This document shows, piece by piece, positions 33,810 through 41,374 of a stretch of DNA of 64,000 bases. The position numbers and the translations under genes were made by a program. Below the pieces are notes generated by a model. That model was not told where the DNA came from. It worked only from the letters and a program-made list of their open reading frames with translations, and ran no database searches. The DNA is from CATQGW01 sp965242565 (GTDB lineage Bacteria > Chloroflexota > Dehalococcoidia > Bin125), in NCBI GenBank assembly GCA_965242565.1, contig OZ251457.1:2108001-2172000 (forward strand), given 5' to 3'. Within the stretch, counting starts at the first letter, position 1; each line of letters begins with the position of its first letter.

Positions 33810-34730
33810 ATGACCGGCCGGATTGCCGACAACCGGGCCGCCGCCCCTCAGCTGCGCAGCGCCCAAAACGCTCAAGAGGTCCGGGACGCCCAGAACTGGT
33901 GCCAGCGCTACACCCGCCAGCATCAGGAAAACTTCACCGTTGTTTCCTGGTTCCTGCCCCGCGAACTCCGCGGCCCGATGTTCGCCGTCTACGCCTTCTG
34001 CCGCTACACCGACAACCTCGGCGACGAAGCCGCAGGCGACCGCCTCGCCTTGCTCGACGAGTGGGAAGCGGAGCTGCGCGCCGCGTTCGACGGCTCGCCC
34101 AGCCACCCGATCGGCGTCGCGCTCGCCGACCTCGCCCGCTGCAAGCCGCTCGAGCCGGACCCGTTCCTCCGCCTGATCGAAGCCAACCGGCTCGATCAGA
34201 CCAAGACGCGCTACGCCGACTTCCAGGAACTGCTCGGCTACTGCCGACTCTCCGCCAACCCCGTCGGCGAAATGGTGCTCGCGCTCTGGGAAATCACCGA
34301 CGACGAACGCCGCAAACTCTCCGACGCCACCTGCACCGCGCTCCAGCTCGCCAACCACTGGCAGGATGTGCGCCGCGACTGGCGGGCCGGCCGGCTCTAC
34401 CTGCCGCTCGACGACCTGCGCCGCTTCGGTTTGAGCGAAGACGACCTCGCCGCCCAGCTCGCCGTCGGACGCGCGAACCGCGCCTTCCGCGACCTGATGC
34501 GCTTCCAGGTCGACCGCGCCGAAGCCTACTTCCGCGCCGGCGACGCGCTGGTCCGCCTCGTCCCGCGCGAACTGGCCGTCGACCTGCGCCTGTTCGGCGA
34601 CGGCGGGCGCGCGGCCCTGCAAGCGATTGAGCGCCGCGACTACGATGTGCTGGCCGCGCGCCCGCGCGTGAGCAGCGCGCGCCGCGCCTGGCTGGCGCTG
34701 CGCGCCGCCGCCGCGCTCAAACTCGGATAA
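33810..34730 (+). CDS. hpnC: Hydroxysqualene synthase HpnC
   Basis: This 306-residue trans-isoprenyl synthase homologue in the HpnC branch converts presqualene diphosphate to hydroxysqualene. Visible features are ENFTVVSWFLPRELRGPMFA, the first Asp region YTDNLGDE, YCRLSANPVGEMVL (the family motif) and the second Asp motif QDVRRDW. The N-terminal 30 residues include a disordered tail. It lies directly upstream of hpnD. Together they replace the single squalene synthase of eukaryotes. Confidence 0.92.
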   Translation: MTGRIADNRAAAPQLRSAQNAQEVRDAQNWCQRYTRQHQENFTVVSWFLPRELRGPMFAVYAFCRYTDNLGDEAAGDRLALLDEWEAELRAAFDGSPSHPIGVALADLARCKPLEPDPFLRLIEANRLDQTKTRYADFQELLGYCRLSANPVGEMVLALWEITDDERRKLSDATCTALQLANHWQDVRRDWRAGRLYLPLDDLRRFGLSEDDLAAQLAVGRANRAFRDLMRFQVDRAEAYFRAGDALVRLVPRELAVDLRLFGDGGRAALQAIERRDYDVLAARPRVSSARRAWLALRAAAALKLG

Positions 34731-34751
34731 TCGGCCGAGGGGACCGCAGCC

Positions 34752-35657
34752 ATGCCCACGGCGATCGACCGCGCCTACCAACGCTGCCACGACTTCACGC
34801 GGCGCCGCGCCGCCAACTTCTACCTCGCCTTCGCCATCCTGCCGCCCGACAAGCGCCGCGCCATCTACGCCGCCTACGCCTTCTCCGGCGCAGCCGACGA
34901 CGCCGTCGACGAAGCGGGCAGCGCAGACCAACGCCGCGCCGCCCTGGCGCGCTCGCGCGCCACCCTCGCCGCCGCCTACGACGGCCACATCGACGGCAAC
35001 AGCGCCGAGGACGACTGGCTGGCGCTCGCCCTGGGCGACGCCGCGCAACGCTTCGAGATCCCCCGCGACCACTTCGAGCAACTGCTCATCGGCATGCAGC
35101 AGGACCTCACCCAGACGCGCTACGAAACCTGGGCGGAACTGGAGCAATACTGCTACCGCGCCGCCTCCGTGATCGGCCTGATCTGCATCGCCATCTTCGG
35201 CTACGACCGGCGCGACGCAGCCGAAGCGACCGAGCGCGCCGTCGCCATGGGCAAAGCACTCCAGATCACCAACATCATGCGCGACATCGCCGAAGACGCC
35301 GAGCGCGACCGCATCTACATCGCCCAGGAAGACCTGGCCCGCCACGGCTACACCGAGCAGGACCTCTTCGCCCACGCCCACAACGACCAGTTCCGCCGCC
35401 TGATGGCCGACTACGCCCAGCGCGCCTACCGCCTCTACGACGAAGGCCGACCCCTGCTCAACCTGCTGCACGGCCCCCGCAGCCGGATGTGCTGCAACGG
35501 TTTGCAGGGCGTCTACCGCCACATTTTGGACGCGATCGTGGCGGCGGATTACGACGTGTATTCGCGCCGCGCGGGGGCGTCGAGGCCGCAGCGGTTGGGG
35601 CAGTTGCTGACGCTCTGGGCGGAGGGGGCGCTGCCGAATCAGCTTCGCTCGCGCTAG
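34752..35657 (+). CDS. hpnD: Presqualene diphosphate synthase HpnD
   Basis: This 301-residue enzyme joins two farnesyl diphosphates into presqualene diphosphate. It has NFYLAFAILPPDKRRAIYAA, the first Asp motif DDAVDE, YCYRAASVIGL, and the second Asp motif RDIAEDAERDRIYI, all diagnostic of the HpnD clade. It lies 21 nt after hpnC with GAGGGGA upstream of the ATG. The stop codon lies inside a dispersed repeat (35655). The next gene in most clusters, hpnE, is only a fragment here. Confidence 0.93.
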   Translation: MPTAIDRAYQRCHDFTRRRAANFYLAFAILPPDKRRAIYAAYAFSGAADDAVDEAGSADQRRAALARSRATLAAAYDGHIDGNSAEDDWLALALGDAAQRFEIPRDHFEQLLIGMQQDLTQTRYETWAELEQYCYRAASVIGLICIAIFGYDRRDAAEATERAVAMGKALQITNIMRDIAEDAERDRIYIAQEDLARHGYTEQDLFAHAHNDQFRRLMADYAQRAYRLYDEGRPLLNLLHGPRSRMCCNGLQGVYRHILDAIVAADYDVYSRRAGASRPQRLGQLLTLWAEGALPNQLRSR

Positions 35658-36003
35658 GGCGTGTTTGCACTTTCGTCGTTCCCGCGTGCGCGGGGGTGAT
35701 TCCCGCTCGGGGGCGGGAATGACGGGGGATGGGGGCGGGAATGACGGGCAAAAAGGAGGTGGTGTGGCGGGGGGTGAGGGTGGGAATGACGGGCAAAAAG
35801 GAGGTGGTGTGGCGGGGGGTGAGGGTGGGTGTGGCGGAGGTGGGCGCGGGTGTGACAGGGGATGGGGCCGCGAGTGTGACGGAAAGAGAGAGGCGCGGTA
35901 TGTCAGAGGTGGGGTGAGGGTGACGGAGGTGGGGGCGGATATGACGGGAAAGGGAGGTGGGTTGACGGGGGGTGAGAGTGGGTGTGGCGGGGGGCGGGTA
36001 TGA
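35655..36003. repeat. Composite repeat block after hpnD
   Basis: TAGGGCGTGTTTGCACTTTC at 35655 nearly repeats 20774. The ATTCCCGC palindrome at 35698-35725 is identical to 3128-3155. Then a 45-bp unit is duplicated in tandem (35741 and 35786 as matching points), followed by G-rich degenerate copies to about 36003. No gene is seen. The block separates hpnD from the hpnE remnant. Confidence 0.8.
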
Positions 36004-36049
36004 CGGGGACGGGCGGGTTTGCATTTCGGCGCTCCGATATCGGGCGGCG

Positions 36050-36166
36050 ATGGCGGATCCTGCCGACGCACACCCTATTGCGGTGATCGGCGGCGGGCTT
36101 ACGGGGCTGGCCGCCGCGCTCGGTAAGCTGAATTGCGCCGCGCGGCCGAGGATGTGCGGCGGTTGA
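36050..36166 (+). pseudogene. hpnE: hpnE remnant (squalene desaturase N-terminus)
   Basis: About 25 codons from the ATG at 36050 encode MADPADAHPIAVIGGGLTGL and then AAAL, the FAD-binding G-x-G-x-x-G start of an HpnE/phytoene-desaturase-like protein. It lies exactly where hpnE follows hpnD in other bacteria. The match ends near 36123, and the frame stops at 36166 after unrelated residues. The remaining 400 or so codons are missing, and the murA promoter region begins at once. It is best explained by a deletion joining early hpnE to the murA leader. Another FAD oxidoreductase is a weaker alternative. Confidence 0.65.
36124..36129 (+). promoter_or_regulatory. TAAGCT -10 box of murA
   Basis: TAAGCT lies at the point where the hpnE-like coding ends, 49 nt before the murA ATG. 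GAGGGAG near 36165 serves as ribosome-binding site. Confidence 0.4.
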
Positions 36167-36178
36167 GGGAGCTCGACG

Positions 36179-37477
36179 ATGGCCGCTGAAGTCGCGGAGC
36201 CGGCGCTGCGCATCGTCGGCGGGCGGCCCCTGCATGGGACGGTGGACATCGGCGGCGCGAAAAACGCCGCCATGCCCTGTCTCGCCGCCGCTCTGCTCGG
36301 CGACGCACCTTCGCTGATCGAGCGCGTCCCCGCCATCACCGATGTCAGGGACTTCTGCAACATGCTGCGTCACCTGGGCGCTTCGGTCTCCCACGACAGC
36401 GAGAGCGGCACGGTTGAAGTAGCGCCCCCGTCGCCCGACAGTCTGGTCAACGCCGCGCCCGATGTGCTGGTCGGACAACAGCGCGCCTCCTTCCTCCTCG
36501 TGGGCGCGCTGCTCGCCCGCGGACTCTCACATGTCGAGAGCGTCACACCCGGCGGAGACAAGATTGGCAAGCGCTCGCTCGATATTCACCTCAAAGGCTT
36601 CCGCGCCCTCGGCGTTGAAGTCGACGACAACGCAGCTGACGGGCAGATCAGGCTGACCGCTTCTTGCCGGCTGCGCGGCGCCAGGCTGCTGCTCGATTAT
36701 CCCACCGTGCTGGGCACCGAAAACCTCCTGCTCGCCGCCGTGCTCGCCGAAGGCCGCACCGAACTGATCAACGCCGCCCAGGAACCCGAAATCGTCTGCC
36801 TGGCCGACATGCTCAACGCCATGGGCGCTCGCATCGCCGGCGCCGGCAGTTCCCGCATCACCATCGACGGCGTTGATCGCCTCGGCGGCGCGCGCCGACA
36901 ACTGATCTCCGACCGAATCGAAGCCGGCACCCTCGCGATCGCCGTCGCGATCACCGGCGGCCGGGCAACCCTGCGCGGCATCGCGCTCGACGCGATGATC
37001 GGCGTGTCCGACAAGCTGGCCGAAATCGGAGTCGCGCTCAGCGCCGCCGACAACGCCCTGACCGTGCGCTCTGCCCCGTCCCTGTGCGCGACCGACATCC
37101 AGACCACACCCTATCCCGGCTTCCCCACCGACCTCCAAGCGCCGGTCACCGCGCTGCTCACCCAGGCGGTTGGCAAATCGGAGGTTTGGGAGCGCGTCTT
37201 CGAGGATCGCATGCAGCACATCGACGATCTGCGCCGTCTGGGAGCGCAGATCGCGCTGCGCAACAACCGCTCGCTGGCGCGGTTGCAGGGTCCGTCGCCG
37301 CTCACCGGCTGCACCGTCCGCGGCGGCGACATCCGCGCCGCCGCCGCCCTCGCCCTCGCCGCCCTCGCCGCCGACGGCGAGTCGCATGTTTACGGCCTGC
37401 ACCACCTCAACCGCGGCTACGAGCAGTTCCGGGACAAGCTCGCCGCGCTGGGCGCCGAAATTACACAGGTCCCCTAA
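36179..37477 (+). CDS. murA: UDP-GlcNAc enolpyruvyltransferase MurA, Asp at the fosfomycin-target position
   Basis: This 432-residue protein catalyses the first committed step of peptidoglycan synthesis. It has the N-terminal GGAKNA (Lys28-Asn29), LKGFRALG, GRTELINAAQEPEIV and the late GGDIRAAAALALA. The active-site loop reads P-G-G-D-K-I-G. Asp127 (codon 36557-36559) stands where Cys115 of E. coli MurA is alkylated by fosfomycin. Cys-to-Asp is known from naturally fosfomycin-insensitive MurA of Mycobacterium and Chlamydia. The protein confirms a peptidoglycan-making cell, matching mreB next to it and the amidase at 12728. Confidence 0.95.
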   Translation: MAAEVAEPALRIVGGRPLHGTVDIGGAKNAAMPCLAAALLGDAPSLIERVPAITDVRDFCNMLRHLGASVSHDSESGTVEVAPPSPDSLVNAAPDVLVGQQRASFLLVGALLARGLSHVESVTPGGDKIGKRSLDIHLKGFRALGVEVDDNAADGQIRLTASCRLRGARLLLDYPTVLGTENLLLAAVLAEGRTELINAAQEPEIVCLADMLNAMGARIAGAGSSRITIDGVDRLGGARRQLISDRIEAGTLAIAVAITGGRATLRGIALDAMIGVSDKLAEIGVALSAADNALTVRSAPSLCATDIQTTPYPGFPTDLQAPVTALLTQAVGKSEVWERVFEDRMQHIDDLRRLGAQIALRNNRSLARLQGPSPLTGCTVRGGDIRAAAALALAALAADGESHVYGLHHLNRGYEQFRDKLAALGAEITQVP

Positions 37478-37538
37478 CGCTGCGGCGGCTACACTGAACA
37501 ACGGACGCGGGCCGCGCGGTGGGGAGGCGCAGAGCCGA

Positions 37539-38579
37539 ATGCACTTTGGCAAGCGAATCGGAATCGACCTCGGCACCGCGCACATCCGCATCGCCGAACC
37601 CGGCAAAGGGATCGTCGTCACCGCACCCTCGGTCGTCGCCCTCGATCCCCGCGAAAACGCCGTCCTCGCCGCCGGCGAAGACGCCGCCCGGATGATCGGC
37701 CGCGCCCCGGAGACGATCAAAATCGTCCACCCCATGCGCGAAGGCGTGATCGACGACTACCTGATCGTCGAAGCGCTGCTCCGCTACTACCTCTCCGAGC
37801 TGAGCAGGCGCGTCAACCTCGTGCGACCGGAGGTGATGGTCGCCACCCCCGCCGGCGTCACCAACGTTGAGCAGCGCGCCGTGCGCGACGCCGCCGAACA
37901 GGCCGGCGCACGCCGCCCCGCGCACCTGATCGCCAACCCGCTCGCCGCCGCGATCGGCGCCGGCCTGCCCATGGGCGACGCCCAGGGCTCGCTCGTCGTC
38001 GACCTCGGCGCCGGACGCTCCGAAGCCGCCATCCTCTCCATGTACGGCGTCGTCGTCTGGGAATCCGCGCGCGTCGGCGGCGACGTGATCCGCACCGCCA
38101 TCTCCGACTACGTCCGTCGCCGCCACAACCTCCTGATCGGCGACCGCACCGCCGACGACCTGAAAATGTCGATCGGCGCCGCCGAGCCGCTCGAACGCTC
38201 GCTGCGCACCCAGGTGCGCGGCCGCGACGCCGCCACCGGCATGCCCCGCACCGTCGCCCTCACTTCCAACGAACTCGTGCCCGCCATCCAGTCCGTGCTC
38301 GAAACGATCGTCGAAGTCATCCGCACCACCCTCGAGCGCACCCCGCCCGAGCTCACCGCGGACGTGATCGACCGCGGCATGGTGCTCACCGGCGGCGGCG
38401 CGCTGCTGCGCGAGCTCGACAAATATCTCTCCACCCAGACCGGCATCCCCGTCCACATCGCGGAAGAACCGCGCGACGCCGTCGCCCTCGGCGCGGCCTT
38501 CGCCCTGGAAAACCTCGACCTACTCCGCCCCAACCTGATCACTCCCGAAGGCGCCCTCACCAGCGGCGACCGCCTCTAG
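37539..38579 (+). CDS. mreB: MreB-like actin homologue
   Basis: This 346-residue cell-shape actin polymerises under the membrane to guide wall synthesis. The phosphate-1 loop is IGIDLGTAHIRI, followed by MVATPAGVTNVEQRAV, RVGGDVIRTAISDYVRRRHNL, VLTGGGALL and EEPRDAVALGAAFAL. The phosphate-2 loop is D155-L-G-A-G-R-S-E, unlike the usual D-I-G-G-G-T-T-E, so ATP handling may differ. The ATG at 37539 has GGGGAGG upstream and a TACACT box at 37489. No mreC or mreD follows. Here mreB pairs with murA, as in many Gram-positive-type genomes. Confidence 0.9.
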   Translation: MHFGKRIGIDLGTAHIRIAEPGKGIVVTAPSVVALDPRENAVLAAGEDAARMIGRAPETIKIVHPMREGVIDDYLIVEALLRYYLSELSRRVNLVRPEVMVATPAGVTNVEQRAVRDAAEQAGARRPAHLIANPLAAAIGAGLPMGDAQGSLVVDLGAGRSEAAILSMYGVVVWESARVGGDVIRTAISDYVRRRHNLLIGDRTADDLKMSIGAAEPLERSLRTQVRGRDAATGMPRTVALTSNELVPAIQSVLETIVEVIRTTLERTPPELTADVIDRGMVLTGGGALLRELDKYLSTQTGIPVHIAEEPRDAVALGAAFALENLDLLRPNLITPEGALTSGDRL

Positions 38580-38610
38580 CCCTCCGCCATTCCCATCCCC
38601 GTCCCCACCA

Positions 38611-38640
38611 CCGTCATTCCCGCCCCTGAGCGGGAATCAA
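38611..38640. repeat. Dispersed ATTCCCGC palindrome between mreB and rex
   Basis: An inverted copy of the element at 3128 and 35698. It supplies the last bases of rex, including its stop codon, and lies between convergent genes, so it probably also acts as a transcription terminator for both. Confidence 0.75.
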
Positions 38641-39278
38641 CCGGCGTCGCCCTCGGGCGGGAGGTAATACGCCATGCTTTGCAGTTCCATCACCGGGTCG
38701 ATCTGCCGCAACTGCACACCCTCCGGTACCGCGACGGCGACCGGTGCATAGCTCAGAATCGCGTTCACACCGCCCGCCACGAGCGTCTCAACCACGCCCC
38801 GCGCCGCATTGGCCGGCACCGCCACAATCGCCAGCGGCGTGCGATGCTCGCTCAGATACGCCGGCAGCCCGGCGATGTCTTCGATCTGCACCTCCGCAAT
38901 CACGCTTCCGATCACCGCCGGGTCCGAGTCGAACGCGCGCACGACGTGAAACCCCTGCGCCGGAAAGCCGGGATAATCGAGCACGGCGCGTCCGAGCTGT
39001 CCCACCCCGACCAGCACCATCGGCCGCTGACGCCCGTTGAGGCCCAGAATCTCACGCAATCGGCGGCGCAAGTCGCGCACATCATAGCCCTGCCCCTGCT
39101 TCCCAAAGCGCCCGAAATAGGAAAGATCCTTGCGAATCTGCGCAGGCATTACATCCAGCCGGTTGCCGAGCTCCTCCGAGGAAACGTACGCGCGGCCCTC
39201 TGCTTCGAGCAGGCCGAGCTCGCGCGCATAGAGCGGCAGCCGCCGGATCACGATGTTTGGAACCTCGAACTCGGACAC
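38637..39278 (-). CDS. rex: Redox-sensing repressor Rex
   Basis: This protein of about 213 residues senses the NADH/NAD+ ratio and represses fermentative and respiratory genes. The N-terminal winged helix runs VPNIVIRRLPLYARELGLL through AQIRKDLSYFGRFGKQGQGYDV. The Rossmann domain has VLVGVGQLGRAVLDY with the G-x-G-x-x-G, and the C-terminal domain-swap helix ends LQSMAYYLPP. The GTG at 39278, with GGAGAAGGG 6 nt upstream, is a better start than the TTG 30 nt further out. Its last bases come from a dispersed palindrome. Rex occurs in Gram-positives and Chloroflexota. Confidence 0.94.
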   Translation of the reverse strand: MSEFEVPNIVIRRLPLYARELGLLEAEGRAYVSSEELGNRLDVMPAQIRKDLSYFGRFGKQGQGYDVRDLRRRLREILGLNGRQRPMVLVGVGQLGRAVLDYPGFPAQGFHVVRAFDSDPAVIGSVIAEVQIEDIAGLPAYLSEHRTPLAIVAVPANAARGVVETLVAGGVNAILSYAPVAVAVPEGVQLRQIDPVMELQSMAYYLPPEGDAG

Positions 39279-39393
39279 GCGCGCCCTTCTCCGCAACCTC
39301 TTAGCCAAAAGGCTAGGTTGCCCCCCGCCTATGGTCAGCCGCGCCCAAGCCGCTCAGGCCGTTCCAGGCAAGCCCGCTCCGCGCGAACGGCCG

Positions 39394-40407
39394 CTACAGC
39401 AGCACATCCGCCGGCTCGGCGACGCCGAAATTCTCCGCCAACTCCCGCTCAAGCCGCACCCGCTGCTCATCGCTGAGCGCCGGCAACTCAATCGCTGCAA
39501 TCGCATCCTCAAGCTCGGCCCGATTCTTCACGCCCGGAATCACGCTCGCCACCGCCGACTGCTCCAGCACGTAGCGCGTCGCCGCCTGCGCGAGCGGCGC
39601 ATCCGCCGTCAGAAAGTCAAGCCGCCGGCTGCGCTGCGCATCGTGCGCTACCAACGAGTCGGGCGCTACCTCGCGGTCAATCGGCCCGCTCAGCGCCCCG
39701 CCCGCGTGGCTGCGGATGCCGATCACCCCGATCCCCAGTTCGGCGGCCAGCCCCATCAACTGCCCGTGATCGTGCAGCGTCGAGCCCGCCGGCAGCGGAC
39801 GGGCGGCGGACGGATTGAGCAGGTTGTAATACACCTGCACCGTGTCGATCGCCCCCTCCCGCACCACCCGGCGCACCGCCGCCGCCTCACCCAGCCCGGT
39901 GATCCCGATGAAGCGCGTCAACCCCATCTCGCGCAGCCGCTCCAGCGCCGCCAACGCCCCATCCGCGCCCAGCGCATCCCGCGGCGTCACCGAGCGGCGA
40001 AAACGCCCCCGCTCGCCGGCGATGCTGTTGTGCAGCTGGAACAGATCGACGCTGTCGCGCCGCAGCAGCTCCAGACTGCGCGTCAGGGAGCGCTCCGCCG
40101 CGCCCGCCATGTCCTCCAGGTCGTCCTCCGCCAGCGACACCTTCGTCGCCACCAGCACGCGGTCGCGGTACTCCGTCGCCGCCGTCAGCGCCCGCCCCAG
40201 ATTCTCCTCCGCGCGGCCCATTCCGTAAGACGGCGCGACATCGAAGAAGTTGATCCCCTCGCGCAGCGCCAGCGCGATCGTCTCCCCAACCTCCTCCTCC
40301 GTCGTTTCGCCCCACACATGGCCGATCCCGCCGCCGCCCAACCCGACCTCCGAAACGACCAACCCGGTCCGGCCAAGGCGGCGGTAACGCATCATGCGAA
40401 GCTCCAT
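39394..40407 (-). CDS. Aldo/keto reductase
   Basis: This 337-residue NADPH-dependent oxidoreductase is a TIM barrel. The catalytic tetrad is visible: Asp in NFFDVAPSYG, Tyr in the same segment, Lys in VLVATKVSL and His in LFQLHNS. The NADP-binding C-terminus has SVIPGVKNRAEL. A TAGGCT box lies about 40 nt upstream on the minus strand. The start could also be one of two Met codons 4-5 residues downstream. The substrate is unknown. Confidence 0.9.
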   Translation of the reverse strand: MELRMMRYRRLGRTGLVVSEVGLGGGGIGHVWGETTEEEVGETIALALREGINFFDVAPSYGMGRAEENLGRALTAATEYRDRVLVATKVSLAEDDLEDMAGAAERSLTRSLELLRRDSVDLFQLHNSIAGERGRFRRSVTPRDALGADGALAALERLREMGLTRFIGITGLGEAAAVRRVVREGAIDTVQVYYNLLNPSAARPLPAGSTLHDHGQLMGLAAELGIGVIGIRSHAGGALSGPIDREVAPDSLVAHDAQRSRRLDFLTADAPLAQAATRYVLEQSAVASVIPGVKNRAELEDAIAAIELPALSDEQRVRLERELAENFGVAEPADVLL

Positions 40408-40485
40408 TCGCGGGTCTCTGGCGCGGGTTGGCTCCGAGTGCGAGCCTATCCCCGATTACCTTTGCGCGCGCGGAAGGCGGCCGGC

Positions 40486-41247
40486 GTGGAGTTCGGACCA
40501 ATCCTCGATGCCCGCGATCTGCCCTCGCTGACCGACGCGCCCGCGCGCTACCCCGACGCCCGCCCGACCGCAGCGCGCACCCCATTTGCCCTGGTCGGCG
40601 CGGAATGGCGCGAGCTGCGCGGCCCGCTCGACGGCGCGGCGCTCGACGGCGCGGCGCTCGACGCCTGGCTGGCCGACCGCGGCGGCGGCTTCGCCGAGCG
40701 CGCCGCACTGCTCGCCGTTGGCTCCAACGCCTACCCCCGCCAGCTCTTCGACAAATTCGCCGGGCTGCCCTGCGCCGAGCAGGGAATCGTCGTCGCGCCC
40801 GCCGTCGCCGCCGACCTCGGCGTCGCCTTCTGCCCGATCCGCTCGCGCAAGGGCTACGTCCCGGTCACCGCCGCCCGCCGCGCCGGACACGCCGAGCGCA
40901 CCTGGCTCCAGTGGCTCACCGAGGCGCAGCTGGCGCGAGTGCGCGAGACAGAGGGTCCGCGCTACGCGCTGGTCGGCGGCGCGCCGTTGGCCTCCGCCGT
41001 CGCGCCCGCGGACAGCCTGCCCCGCCCGACCGCGGTTTACGCCTGGTGGTTCGACTCAGTGCTGCTGAGCAGCCAGAGTGAGGGCAGCGGCGTTCCAACC
41101 GGGGCCTCAAGCACAGCGTGGTTCGACGCCCGCGATGCGGACGCCGAAGCGCGGGCCATCGCCCGCCTCAGCGCGATCTCGGACGCGGCACTCGAAGCCG
41201 CCGCGGCCCCCAACCCCGTCCCCGCAGGCTGGGAGCGCCTGTTCTGA
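40486..41247 (+). CDS. Gamma-glutamylcyclotransferase-like fold protein
   Basis: The protein has about 253 residues. Its core, LLAVGSNAYPRQLFDKFA, then APAVAADLGVAF, YVPVTAA, WLQWLTEAQLARVRETEG and RYALV, resembles the GGCT/AIG2 fold in which a Y/V-G-S-N loop binds substrate and a later Glu (here in RETEG) is catalytic. The N-terminal 60 residues (LDGAALDGAALDAWL) are Ala-rich. The GTG start has GGAAGG upstream. The open frame extends far upstream over the aldo/keto reductase but that part is antisense noise. The activity is uncertain. Confidence 0.6.
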   Translation: MEFGPILDARDLPSLTDAPARYPDARPTAARTPFALVGAEWRELRGPLDGAALDGAALDAWLADRGGGFAERAALLAVGSNAYPRQLFDKFAGLPCAEQGIVVAPAVAADLGVAFCPIRSRKGYVPVTAARRAGHAERTWLQWLTEAQLARVRETEGPRYALVGGAPLASAVAPADSLPRPTAVYAWWFDSVLLSSQSEGSGVPTGASSTAWFDARDADAEARAIARLSAISDAALEAAAAPNPVPAGWERLF

Positions 41248-41374
41248 CTCATGTGGACAAACGTTACGCCGGTGTATGCCGGCGCTAGCCGAAACACCCG
41301 CGATCTGATAATCTGTTCACTATCTGGTAGAGCGGGTTGGCAGCGGCGGACTCGATGCCGATCTGGAGCGCAAT

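Noticed and set aside
33327..36071. A 900-codon minus-strand frame over dodecin, hpnC and hpnD
   Set aside because: It is a shadow of the hopanoid genes; its N-terminal Pro-rich part is the translated repeat block.
39295..39330. Rex operator in front of rex (inverted TAGCC...GGCTA)
   Set aside because: It has a 5-bp stem only, and it does not match the TTGTGAAATATTTCACAA-like Rex site.
39253..41247. A 664-codon frame ending in the GGCT-like protein
   Set aside because: The first 400 codons are antisense to the aldo/keto reductase and rich in Arg/Pro/His. The real gene starts at the GTG at 40486.
41307..41312. GATAAT as the gyrA -10 box
   Set aside because: No matching -35 box is seen at 16-18 bp, and several equally weak AT-rich hexamers lie nearby.
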